Shown here: positions 11,792 to 22,494 of the stretch, piece by piece
Numbering within the stretch: the first letter of the stretch is position 1
Layout: each line of letters starts with the position of its first letter
NCBI RefSeq assembly: GCF_963169125.1
Contig: NC_084798.1
Location: 103,061,970 to 103,125,969 of the forward strand
Length of the DNA stretch: 64,000 nt
Direction: 5' to 3'
Source: Humulus lupulus
Lineage: Eukaryota > Streptophyta > Magnoliopsida > Rosales > Cannabaceae
Program-made: the position numbers and the translations under genes
The notes under the pieces: generated by a model
Databases searched by the model: none
What the model saw: only the letters and a program-made list of their open reading frames with translations
What the model was told of the DNA's origin: nothing

Positions 11792-14522
11792 ATGGCACCC
11801 AAGAAAAGTGCGCCCAAGAAGACCGCAGTTGGCTCATAATCTCAACGAGCCAACAAAGGAAAAGTTGTCGCCTTTGAATCTCCCATCCCCCAGTTCGGCC
11901 CCGTGGTGGAGGAGGAGGTCATAGTCAGACCTGATGCCTTCTTCGAAGTGGAGAGAATAGCCTCCAAGATCACGACCCAAGGCAGGGTCAACAAGAACCT
12001 GCTATCCCACAATATCGAGGTCGAGACCGGGGTCATCATCGCTCGACCTCCCTTCGAAGGAGAGAGGAGCTGCGCACCACTCCAAGATGATTTCATGGCC
12101 TGCAGTGATGAGCACCTAAAGGCTGGGGCCTCCTTCCCCTTGACCAGTATTTTTCCAACTTCCTCAACTATGTGCAGTAAGCGCCGTTCAAGTACCCCCC
12201 GAACTCGTATCGGCTGTTGGCGGGGCTGAAGTACCTTTTCCTGAAGCATGAGTGGGAGGTCCCCACCCCTGCCGACATCCTTTACTTCTTCTGCCTAAAG
12301 GACAGCCCACATTAGTGGGGACGAGGCGAAGGGTTCTACTATCTGACCCGATTCCCAAACTCACCCGCAGTCATCGAGCTGCGCAGCCACCCAAACGACT
12401 TCAAAGACCAGTTCTTTAAGTTGAATGGGTTTTGCAACTGCGAACACGGATATTTCAACCGTCCTCATAAGTCTTTTTTCCTTTCTCAGCTCGCTTAATT
12501 ATTCTTTCGTATTTAGTCTTCTCGTGTGTATACTAACTGGAATATCTTCGTGTAGCCATTTTTGCGAGGACGGATAAATCAGTTACCTTTGGTGGTCAAT
12601 AGGACACTTTGGCGGGGCTCCCATCCAGAGAGAAGGATTACCGACAGCTTGTGTCTGATGACACGATGTTGGCGTGTAAGTTGATTGCTGAAGGCCAGAC
12701 TCTGACCTTGAGGAGGACTCGGGCTAACCACCCATTCATCCGCAAGCTAGCGCCCATCCCCGAAGGGGTTGGTGAGACCGATGACGATGAAGAGAAAGAA
12801 GAGGCCAAGGTGCCGCTCGTGCAAAATAGGGGAGTTCCTGAGGCCGCTCAGGACCAAGACGTGGAACAAGCTTTGTCGGGGGCAGCAGTCGACCCCTCCG
12901 GCCAAGGTAACCCGTGCCCCTTTAGGGACTTAGATAGAGCTGTTGTTGACCTTAGGTTAGTTAGGTTTAACCCAAACTAGCTCGTGCACTGCCACCCCAA
13001 TGACCCTGACCACAACATAACCCTGCTTCAATGTGTGGATCACTTAGTGGTTCTCCAATACATGGGCCATCCTAGGGGAACTATAGTTATAGATAACACC
13101 CTCTCCTTTAGGTTGGCCCTTTTTCGAAGAGTATGGGACCAACCTTAGGCCGTGGCCTTCCCTTCTCCAAGGTGTCATTGCCCCTGGGCATAGGCAATAT
13201 GTGGAAGAATACAGCCCCGAGGTAGAACCTAAGCCCGAGCCTCCCCTGAGCCAAGAAGTTATAGACTTAGGTTCCCCTTCTCCTATAGTGGTTCCAAGCT
13301 CGGAGGTCATGGCAGTAGACTCCTCCTCTAGCTCGAAGGGTAAGACTTTTTGTTATATCCTAAACATGCATGTATACCTTGTGGACTGATGAATTTGTAA
13401 ATACACTTACATACTTCCCTATCTTTTTCAGAGGAGTAGATGGCACAACAAGGGATTCCCAACATCCGCACGATGTTCCAAGAAGGGAAAACAGCTCGGG
13501 GCCGACGGTAAAGAAGCCCTGGTTCTCATCCAAGAAGGTGCCACCCGCGGTCAGAACGACCTCCAAATCCCTGGCTAAGGGGAAGGACCAGAGCTCGACA
13601 GCTCCAGCTGCTGCTGCTCAATACAAAAAGGGGTCTGCCTCCACCTCCTCCACAGTTTCCTTCCGGTCCTGTGCAGGATCAGACTACAACGGTTGATCCT
13701 CCAGCTTCGGTCATCCTTGCCACCACCGTACACATCTCGGTCAATGCTCAGGACCTAGAGAAAATTCCAAACACATTTTGGAGGACCATTTACGAGAAGG
13801 TGAACCACATGGTGGAGCACTTTTATAAGGTCAAACCGACAAACCTAAGGGTGATTGAGGAGAGGAGCCCGGAGAACATCATGGAGTCAGCTTTGGGAAT
13901 GAACCTCAAAGTAAGCCCATTTTTCTTATTTGAATACGCTTTTTCGATTATATTCCAGTATGCGTCTAACTTGTTTTCTGGCTCCTTGCAGGCGGTATTG
14001 GCTCCGCACCGTAGCATAGCTCAAGCCAGGGCTAGGAATGAAGAGCTCAAGGCTGAGCTTTAGACTGCTCAGGCCACCATGTCTACTTCCCAAGCTACCC
14101 TCGCAGCTACTCAACAAGGCAAACTATGCGCCAAAACCTCCCTAACGGCGACAAAAGATGGTGAGCAAGTTGCAAAAGCTGCATTAATGGCGGCCGAAGA
14201 GGGCGAGCAGGCAGCGAAAGCTTCCTTGGCTGCCCTACATGCCGAGCTCATGGAGGCCAAGGCGAAGTATTTGGAGGCGGAGGGAGCTACTAAGGAGGAG
14301 AATGTGGCCTCAATATCCTCCATGGAGAGCATGCTCTACCAATGCTAGGCGTACAACCAAGAAGGCAACTTCTCCTTTTTCCCCTCTGACGTGTGTGATC
14401 TCTATCTTGAGAAGTTAAGGGCCCGGGCACAACAAGAGCAGTTCGAGACTGGGGAAGCCTCCACCGCTGGCGGACAAGAGACCGAGGAGATGACATCCTC
14501 TAAGCGCCTAGGAGGGGCTTAA
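11792..14522 (+). pseudogene. Tat antisense gene (Transposase_28-like plus coiled coil), spliced, decayed
   Basis: Starts at ATG 11,792 with a K/P-rich leader (MAPKKSAPKK). It continues with a domain containing PLDQYFSNFLNYVQ, PNSYRLLAGL, PTPADILYFFCLKD and GEGFYYLTRF, the pattern I associate with the 'putative gypsy type transposon' (Transposase_28) family. Introns are suggested at about 12,476-12,555 (donor mutated to ATAAGT), 13,340-13,431 (GTAAGA...CAG) and 13,911-13,991 (GTAAGC...TTGCAG). The last exon (13,992-14,522) encodes an alanine-rich coiled coil with repeated TxATxxGEQxAKAAL units. In-frame stops (for example TAA near 11,837) and a frameshift near 12,140 show decay. It lies antisense to the retrotransposon. 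Its biochemical role is unknown. Confidence 0.75.
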
Positions 14523-14779
14523 TTTTTTTTTGTCCTTTGTTTACTTTTAAACCCTCCCACCTTTTTTTTTGTAAACATCTGCCGCTTTTGGTCGATATGA
14601 GGTTATTTTCCTTGAAACAATTTATTTTTAATTCCAGCATCTCCCATTTACCTATTCCCTTATTTTTCTTATGCTTCATGACTTATACGTTTAAAACCTT
14701 AGGAAATGACCCTTAGGTTGAGATAGATACTTTAATTTTGGTCGTAACCGAAAATGGAATTATATCCTACCTGTTAAGT

Positions 14780-15240
14780 ATCAGGCCTTGGACCCGGTTG
14801 TTTCCGGGGTTTTTAATTAAAAACTTAGTTCTCGTTAGTTTCATCGACACCTCGCATTTTTTAGAAAAAACTAGTTAATCCATTTTACCGACTTCTAAGT
14901 TTCGGAACCTAGTCGTATCCAGGATGTTTAATTAAAACTTAGTTCATGTTAGTTTTATAGTCACCTCGTGTTTTTTAGAAAAAACATTGGTTAATCAATT
15001 TTACCAACTTCTAAGTTTCGAAACCTGGTCGTATCTAGGATCTTTAATTAAAACTTAGTTCGTGTTAGTTTTATTGACACCTCGCTTTTTTTTAGAAAAA
15101 ACACTGGTTAATCAATTTTACCAACTTCTATGTTTCGGAATTAAAACTTAGTTCGTGTTAGTTTTATTGACACCTCACGTTTTTTAGAAAAAAAACACTG
15201 GTTAATCAATTTTGCCAACTTCCAAGTTTTAATCCCCTTC
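14780..15240. repeat. 115-bp tandem repeat, about 4 copies
   Basis: Units start at ACTTAGTT (14,823; 14,937; 15,053; 15,146) and include GACACCTCGC, a TTTTTTAGAAAAAA palindromic tract and AACTTCTAAGTTTCG. Spacings are 114, 116 and 93 bp (the last unit lacks about 22 bp). It lies between the 3' end of the antisense gene and the internal G-rich motif. Confidence 0.85.
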
Positions 15241-15245
15241 ACGGG

Positions 15246-15263
15246 GTACATGTCCCCCAAGCG
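15246..15263 (-). promoter_or_regulatory. internal polypurine-tract-like motif
   Basis: On the minus strand this reads CGCTTGGGGGACATGTAC, almost the same word as the motifs after pol at 37,766-37,782 and 55,002-55,018 and close to the real polypurine tracts of this family. A function as a second plus-strand primer is possible but inferred. Confidence 0.5.
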
Positions 15264-15269
15264 ATCAGA

Positions 15270-16361
15270 AAGTGAAACTTCTTGTCCCCCGGAGCAGGAT
15301 GTAGAATAGCGAACACTTGTCGATGGATTTAGAAATAAACTAATTGAGGGCTACCACTCTTCCTGTCAGACTCTGGTCATCTTTATGAGTCCTGGGCGAA
15401 AGAATTTCTAGCAGCGATCTGATTTTGTCGGTGTTCGCCTCTATCCCACTGGTGTTGACTATGAATCCCATAAGTTTTTCCGACGCTACTCCGAAAGTAC
15501 ATTTCTGGGGTTTAACTTCATACTATACTTCCTTAGAATCCTAAAACATTCCTTCAGATTGGAGACATGGCTATTGGCAGTTTTTGACTTGACCAGCATA
15601 TCATCAACATACACTTCCATGTTTTTCCTGATCTGATCAGCGAACATTCTGTTGACAAATCTCTGGTAGGTCGCTCCAGCATTCTTCAACCCGAAGGGCG
15701 TGACTTTATAACAGTACACGTTGGTTGGATTCATGAAGCTAGTATGCTCTTGGTCCACAGGGTTCATAGCGATCTAGTTATATCAAGAGTATGCATCCAT
15801 GAAGGATATGAGATCGTGCCCCGCGGTAGCATCCACCAATTGGTCAATTCTTGGCAAGGGGAAACAATCCTTGGGACAGGCTTTGTTCAGATTGGAGAAA
15901 TCAATGCAGGTCTGCCATTTCCCATTTGGGTTTGGGACCAGGACAGGATTAGCAACCCAGATCGGGTATTTAGCCTCGTGAATAAAACCGCACTTCGAAA
16001 GCCGAGCTACTTCTTCTTCTAGGGCCTCAACTCGGGTCGTACCCAGACGCCTCTGTTTCTGGGATTTCGCAGGCATGATTTTGTCCAAGTTTAGTACATG
16101 CATGATGACACTTGGGCTGATTCCTACCATGTCTTCATGGGACCAAGCAAAAACATCTAGATTTTCTTGTAAAAATGTTACTAGCTCCGCCTTTCTTTCA
16201 GCATCGAGATTTTTCCCGAGCTTAACGAACCTCGAAGCATCTATGGGATCGACGTTTACTTCTTCGAGTTCTTCAATAGCTTGGAGCTCGGACCTATCTT
16301 CACCTTTTTGGGGTGGTTCCCCTGCAACTGACTTGCTGGTGTTCTTCCATCCCAAGATCAT
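15270..16361 (-). pseudogene. Tat reverse transcriptase, truncated
   Basis: Two minus-strand frames. 16,361-15,783 holds the N-terminal part with LQENLDVFAWSHEDM, LVPNPNGKWQTCIDF, NKACPKDCFPLPRIDQLVD and SFMDAYS. 15,767-15,486 continues with EHTSF, PFGLKNAGATYQR and the catalytic YVDDMLVKSK. A stop near 15,781 splits them. Frame-shifted homology runs on through SGIEANTDKI and GRVVALN to a RG-x-F motif near 15,272, where it stops. The connection, RNase H and integrase domains that normally follow are deleted. The enzyme would copy the element's RNA into DNA; this copy cannot. Confidence 0.85.
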
Positions 16362-16499
16362 CTCTGATTTCTTGGGATTCCTCGCCTGGATCTTGCACGA
16401 CCATTGTTTGTTGCCTGGGTTGTGATTTTACCTTCATGGAAATGCTATAGCATTCCCTGGCAGTGAGCTGATTGACTTGGACAATACATATTCATGTGG

Positions 16500-17300
16500 A
16501 TGAAAGGAATTTGATCACGAGGTGGCGGACAGAAGTTATGGCTTAGAATGCCATCAGCGTGGGCCTACCCAAGATTGCATTGTACGTGGTCGGACAATCT
16601 ACGACCACAAACTTGAGCAGCTTGGAAACAGTTCATGGTCCCTCACCAAAGGTTATCACCAACTCAATCATTCCGATAGCTGTCGAACCTTCGCCGGAAA
16701 ACCCATACAATATCGTGGAGGTTGCCTTCAGCTCGGTCATAGACAATCCCATTTTTTCCAGTGTGGACCTGAATAGCAGGTTCACAGAACTCCCATTATC
16801 AACCAGTGTCTGCCTAACTCTCCGATTGGCGAGCTGGACGGTTATGACTAGAGAGTCGTTATGCGGGAACTGGACATGACTAGCGTCTTCTTTAGTAAAA
16901 TTGATTGGTTGTTTCTCCAATCGTTGTTGTTTAGACAAACACTGCTCTGGGACGAACTCAACTCCATTATGAGATTTCATCTCATTAACATACCTCTTCT
17001 AGGCATTTTTGCTCGTGCCTTCCAGATGAGGGCCTCCAGAGATGGTGGTTATCTCGCCTCATATTATTGGAGGAGGGGTGTCCTGATTCACCTGGGCTCC
17101 AGTCTGATTTGCGGGGACTTTCGGAGCTGATTGAATGTTTTGCCTGATGAGCTGATTAGGAGTGATTCAATTCCGGGCATACTGAGCCAGGGGCCCAGCC
17201 CTGATGAGCATCTTGATCTCATCCTTCAAATGCCTGCTGTCATCGGTGTTGTGACCAATGTCATTTTGGAATCGACAAAAGTTTTAAGGGTCTCTCTTCG
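16500..17300 (-). pseudogene. Tat gag zinc knuckle and aspartic protease
   Basis: Minus strand. Near 17,250 a degenerate Tat-type knuckle (CRFQNDIGHNTDDSRHLKDEI; the usual H and second C are changed) is followed by a Pro-rich linker and, at 16,980-16,633, the protease segment with INFTKEDASHVQFPHNDSLV and the active-site motif VDNGSSVNLLF. Tat elements often have DNGSS where most retroviruses have DTGA/S. The protease would process the Gag-Pol polyprotein. Stops before and after make this copy non-functional. Confidence 0.75.
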
Positions 17301-19297
17301 CCCTTTGATTTTTTAGAGGCTATGGCTTCTTCCATGGAAGGTGGGCAGAATTTGCCAAGAAGATGTGCTCTCTGGTATCCGTGAGGTCGGCATAAGTCGC
17401 GTAGATTGGTTTGAACTTCTCCACGGACTTATTTTCTTTAAACCATTCTGGCCACCTTCACCACTTCCCTTCCTCTTGTTTCCTCCCCCTTGGCTATTCT
17501 GGGTAACGGTTTGAGGCGTAGAAGCAACATCTGTTATCGCTCCAACAATCTGGGCAGGGATTTGGCTAGTTCTTGCGACCAAAGCTCGCGCCTCTTCCAG
17601 GTTGATCCACCTATGAGCCCTGTTCAGGAACTCGTCCACTGTGTTGACACCCTTTCTCTAGATCTCTTTCCACAGGTCGCCTTCAACAAGGATTCCTATT
17701 CTAATCGCCATAACCCTTAAGCTTTCATCTGTGTCTCTAGCTCATGCAACGATGCTAGCAAACCTACTCAAGTAAGCTTTCAGAGGCTCTCCGGTCTCCT
17801 GCTTTACATTTGCAAGGGAGTCTGCCTTTATTCAAGCTACTTGGGAAGCCCGGAACGCCCTCTTGAAGTCTGCGGAGAAGCTCTTCCACGAACTAATAGA
17901 ATGCTTTTTGTATTGCTTGAACCATTGCCTAGCCAGTCCGACCAGAGTCGAAGGGAATACTAAGCACCTTAACTCGGGTCCGATTTTATGGGCCATCATT
18001 AGGGTATTGAACATCCCCAAGTGGTTGGATGGATCTCCATCTCCGTCAAATTTTTATAAATGGGATATCCTGAAACCCGGCAGGTATGGTGTGCTGCGAT
18101 GTTGGGGGCGAAAAGCTCGAGCTTGTCCCTAGAGTCATACTCGTCTTTTTCCTTCTCTGATAGGAGTCTTTTCATCAGTTCCTCCATCTGAGCCAACCTC
18201 TCGAGGGTCAGGTCCTTGGTTCCCTGGGGCTGTTCAACAGGTCCCATTCGACCGTACGCATTTGATGGGTTATTGTTCCTCCAAATTCGAGCTTGGTTTG
18301 GTGGGGCATTCCTGTTATCGTGCACTTCAGAAGGACTTCCCTCGTGGTGAGTGTCGCTGACTCCATCGCGAGCTGAATTGGTTCTTTGTGAGTTTAGGCG
18401 ATCTCGCAGATCGGTATGTGGATCAACTCGAGGGTTCTGTACCGAACTCAGCTGATTCCTCAAATATGCGCTGGTCCTCTCACTTCGACGACCCTTCGTC
18501 CAATAGCTTCCGTTACAAAAGCTCAGAGCTTGCGGCCGAGGATGAGGATCTGGGATATTCCCGCGTGCTCGTGGGACATGAACAGGGGCAGCGGGATGAG
18601 GATTCCTCCAGCTGTTCCCGTAGGAAGGAACATCTCGAGCTGAACGAGGTGGGGATGGATGCCTTATCGGTGATGGAGGATGTCTTATTGGTGAGGAAAT
18701 TCTCTTCCCATCAGGCCGGACCAAGTTAGCTCATGGTCGCTCTGCTCCACCATTTCTGGTTCGTTGTGCCTAGCGATCTAATCGCAGTACAGGGAAGTCG
18801 GTTGGGACATGTCGTCTTTGCAAGTTTGTCCTTGATCGTCTGTGTGGGTTTCCATGGGAATTTGACAGTGGCGCCGAACTAGAGTCGAGGTTATAACCGA
18901 CCAGATGACTTGTTGATGATCTATGGGAAAGCCACCAAACGAGGTTTCTTGGTGATTGTATGAAATGGGCGTAGAACTTGGAGTTGAGGTTCTAACCGAC
19001 CGACTGGGCCTGGGTCGACTATCCCGGTAGGACTTACGAGTCCCGCCTTGCCTCTTTCCAAAGGTAACGTCGGTTGTAAGAGGGGTAGTCGAGCCAAGAC
19101 TTCCTCGATTTGCTTGTTTTCTTTGGCTAGATTACTCCTCAAGTGCATGTTCTCCAACTCCACCGCAGTCAAGTAATCCAGGTTTGGATTCGGCGGTAGA
19201 GGTGCTGAACTTCCAGTGTCACCGTGGCCCATCGATTGCTTTCCCAACCGCTGCTGAATCTTCAAGTTTTGTTCATCGAAAACAGCAGTATGGTGAG
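17301..19297 (-). pseudogene. Tat gag, main part
   Basis: Minus-strand gag in several frames: an N-terminal charged helix (19,297-18,921, with LENMHLRSNLAKENKQIEEVLARL), an R/P/N-rich stretch with the most intact frame at 18,724-17,999 (241 codons), the core segment MAHKIGPELRCLVFPSTLVGLARQWFKQY...SISSWKSFSADFKRAF (18,020-17,832), and a C-terminal part ERAHRWINLEEARAL-like with a basic tail (17,639-17,313). The start is on the other side of the solo LTR at 21,629. Frame changes near 18,000 and 17,700 break it. Confidence 0.75.
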
Positions 19298-21571
19298 TGT
19301 AACGACCCAAAACCGCTAATAAGGCTAAAGGGCCTTGATTAGTGTGCCAGGAGGGCATTAATGGAATAATTGTGATTTAAATGAGTAATTATATGTTTAG
19401 TAATGTTTATATAATAATTGATGATATTATGTGTTAATGTGATATGAAATAAATATGTGTTATATGTGAGAACCACATTATTATGTGGACAGGTTCGCAG
19501 AGCACGACTCGAGATGATTCTAGGATCAGATAGCGGGGAAAATCACAACGGGACTTGAGATATGACTTTGGATAAGTCGGGGGTACTTTTAGATAGCGGG
19601 TAGTGATTTGGACTATTGGGTCATGAAAATAAATATATGGAGATATATTTGAGGTTCAGATGTTTAGGCGGGAATATTGGTGGATTTTACCATTTTGGCC
19701 TCGGGGACGGTTCCGGCACCCGGAGCCTCGGGATCAACTTAACAGGTAAGTTAGACATAAGGAAGCTTTTAGAAGAAAAACATAAATAGACTAAAAGCTT
19801 TTACCACAACTCTCTTTCAAGCTCAAGAGAAAACAAAGGAAAGAAAACACAGAAAACAGGGGAACAAGCTGGAATTTCTGAGGTTGGTGGTGAGGATTAG
19901 GAGGTTTAGCTCAGGAGTAAATCAAGAACTAAAACAGGGATTAAGGTAAGCATCTGATCTTCTTTTCTGTGGTTGAATTCTGAGTTCTAGCTGGGTTTTG
20001 GTTAAGTGTTGAAACAAATATGGTTTTGGTGTTTTAAGGCAGAATTAAGAAGGAAACTTGGGAACTTAGCTTGGCTATGGCTTGGTGAAGTGATTCAACA
20101 GCAAGGGTAAGTTTCAACTCCTAGTTTAGAGGTTCTAAATTAGATTTGAATGTTTATAGCTCTTGGGTTTCAGAAATTGAAAAGAGAAGATTAGAGTGTG
20201 CTAGGCTGAGTTTTCTTAGGAGTTATGTTGTTTAGATCATGCTAAAGGAGTTGGGAAGCTTTGGGATGGTTTAAGGCGAGGTTTCAGGCTTAGAAATGGT
20301 GTAAATTCTGGGTTCGAAAGGGAGGGTCGCAACTCTGTTCTAGAACGCTGCGGCCCTAGCATGCAAAGGAGCCAATGAGGCTCGGCCAAGGGAGAGCGCC
20401 GCGGCGCCCAAGGCAAGGGTCGCGGCATGTGTGTGGTTCAGCGTGGGTGTTGGTTCTGGTTTGGGGAAGGGCCGCAGCTAGGCTTCAGGGGCCGCAGCCC
20501 TTTGTTGCACACATGAGTTTTTGAGGGTTTTAGACACGGGAAAGTGGTCTAGTGTGCTCGGGTTTAGTTTCACCACCGTGCTTGGTGGAATTTGGAATCC
20601 TGGAAGTTAGTTTTGTAACTGGAAACCTATATTGGAGTATTAATGGAACCCTATACTTTGGTTGTGACTAGGTGATAAAGGCTTAGGCTCGGGAACAAAT
20701 CGTGCTTGAGAGGCGTTGCTCGTAATTCAATAACTGCGCAGACTAAAGGTAAGAAAACTGCACCTGGTTGAATATTTGTGACGGGACTAAGGGCTCCCTA
20801 TTGTAAATGCTTGAAAAGTTGGTATTATGCCATGAAAGCTATTTAGTGAACCAACAGGCTAAGGGTGCCAAGGGTTTCACTAGCACATAGGGCCCGGCTC
20901 AGCCACTGGTAGCCAAGGACAGCTTATTAAGCACTGAGTTCGGTTTAAGCGGGCCGGAGTCAGTGGGTTAAACAGAGGGTGCGGCCTAAGTCGTCGGCCC
21001 TAAATATTATGTGAAATGAATGTTATATGTGATGGAATGTATCTTGAATCTGATTTTATGCGCTGAATATCTGTTGGGAATTATCTGATGGGAATACATG
21101 CTTAGTGAGTTAGTTGTCTGTTATCATTGACTGAGTTCTTTGAAGATATTTTCTTGCTGGGCCTTGGCTCACGGGTGCTACGTGGTGCAGGTAAAGGCAA
21201 GGGAAAATTGGACCAGCCTTGACTGGAGAGCTCAGTGAACGGAATGTACATAGCCAGGTGCTCGGCTGCCACGGTTAAGGTCTAGGCAAGGACGTGAAAC
21301 CTGAAATCTGTCTGTTTTGCCTTAGTACGGCTAGTGAATACTCACGAATTTTTGGGAGTCTGTAAACTTATTTTAACTCTACTTTCTTATGGGATCCCGT
21401 GTTTAATACAGCTTAAATATATGAAATGAGTCTTTTGAGACCAAAACCGTTTTAACCCTAGCTCTTACATGTTTAGTGACACATTTTTAACAGATTGACT
21501 TGATTAGCGAGTCTTGCACTTTTATAAGTACACAGTGTAACGGTCTTGGCTATCCAGGGCGTTACAGTGAG
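19293..21571 (+). mobile_element. solo LTR, Tekay-type, with 5-bp target duplication
   Basis: LTR 19,298-21,566 (2,269 bp) begins TGTAACGACCCAAAACCGC and ends AGGGCGTTACA. It is flanked by the direct repeat GTGAG at 19,293-19,297 and 21,567-21,571. No internal region remains, so it is the product of LTR-LTR recombination. It interrupts the N-terminal part of the minus-strand Tat gag; the frame reads across when the LTR is ignored. It shares the GC-rich CGCGGC cluster (20,330-20,505) with the other Tekay-type LTRs but is otherwise the most diverged of them. Confidence 0.92.
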
Positions 21572-21629
21572 CCTCCTTCCCACCATGTTGATCTGTTTCG
21601 TTACCATGCCTTGAATGAGTGACCACCAT
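21572..21629 (-). pseudogene. start of the Tat gag
   Basis: Minus-strand ATG at 21,629 opens a frame (MVVTHSRHGNETDQ) that runs up to the solo-LTR insertion and continues on its other side. It lies 65 nt from the end of the 5' LTR, which fits a gag start in a short leader. Confidence 0.55.
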
Positions 21630-21669
21630 GATGAATTTTATTATGAATCTTTTTCAATGGCACTAATTT

Positions 21670-21694
21670 CCAGCTCTCAATGAAAGCACCAAAC
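21670..21694 (-). promoter_or_regulatory. primer-binding site
   Basis: On the minus strand, directly after the LTR end ...CATCAACA, the sequence is G then TTTGGTGCTTTCATTGAGAG. The same word follows the left LTR of the young element at 48,487. The TGG start fits annealing to a tRNA CCA end. I could not match it to a specific plant tRNA from memory; it is not the initiator-Met site. Confidence 0.7.
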
Positions 21695-22489
21695 TGTTGA
21701 TGCGATTTTTCGCCAATAGTATATTACGTAATTAGCTGGAATAAACTAGTGCTTAAGGGCAAACCATAATAAGAATAATGACTCTTAAGGATGCTTAGAA
21801 TGATATAGTAAGAGCACTCGTTCTTTTTTTACGTGGTTCGGAGGCTAAAATCCCCTTAGTCCACGAGTCGATATTATTACTGTATATCTCTCTATATTTT
21901 GACAGAGTATTTGCATTACCCAGGAAAAAAAAAACCCACCCCTTTCCTATCCCAGGTCTTGGTATTTATAGAAGAACCATCCCAGGATAGGTATTGGGGT
22001 CATTAGGTGAATATCCATCATTATTTGTGACCTGTCTTGCACAAATAATGAATATTATAATATATATTAAGGTATGGTCAAGTCATTAGGTAAAATTGAT
22101 AATGGGTCGTCTGGCATAATTGGACATGTGATGCTTGATCATGCACGTTTATGTTACGTGTTCGAGAATTCAAGGGTAACGGACATGTAATGTCTGACCA
22201 CGCACGTTCCTAACTAATGTATCCAGGTTTATAAAGACTCTTGGATATGGCAGATTGTCAGAGTACAACGACCTAAACATAACGCCATCTCGTGCCCAGG
22301 GCAGTGTGTTTTATATTCATCTCCAGCTGGTACCTTAATGCTTCGTATTCCTCAGCTCGTGTTATTACTTGGGGGGTCGCACTGCCTTCGCGGAGGAAAT
22401 ATCAACTTGTGGGTCCTTTAGTACTGTTCTTAGCTAGCCAGCTATACCCGAGCTACATAAAAGACCCGGGCTGAATATCAGGGCATACA
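21695..22489 (-). repeat. 5' LTR of the Tat element (795 bp)
   Basis: On the minus strand: TGTATGCCC...CGCATCAACA, 795 bp. It carries a GTGGACTAAGGGGATTTTAG block and an ACCACGTAAAA block near its 3' end, equivalents of which are present in the 888-bp LTR of the young element. It abuts the plus-strand Tat element, with ACAAA as the right flank. Confidence 0.88.
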
Positions 22490-22494
22490 ACAAA

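Larger units (their letters stand above)
10268..22489 (-). mobile_element. Tat-like Ty3/gypsy retrotransposon, minus strand, left end truncated
   Basis: On the minus strand the order is: 5' LTR (22,489-21,695), primer site, gag (from 21,629, interrupted by a solo LTR), protease, reverse transcriptase, a G-rich internal motif, tandem repeats, an antisense gene on the plus strand, polypurine tract, and 3' LTR (10,761 to the break at 10,268). RNase H and integrase are missing: homology stops in the RT thumb near 15,270 and resumes at the internal motif. The two LTRs differ visibly over the shared 494 bp, so the insertion is old. The right flank reads ACAAA; the left duplicate is lost with the truncation. 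It sits in the protease region of the plus-strand Tat element starting at 22,495. Confidence 0.85.
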
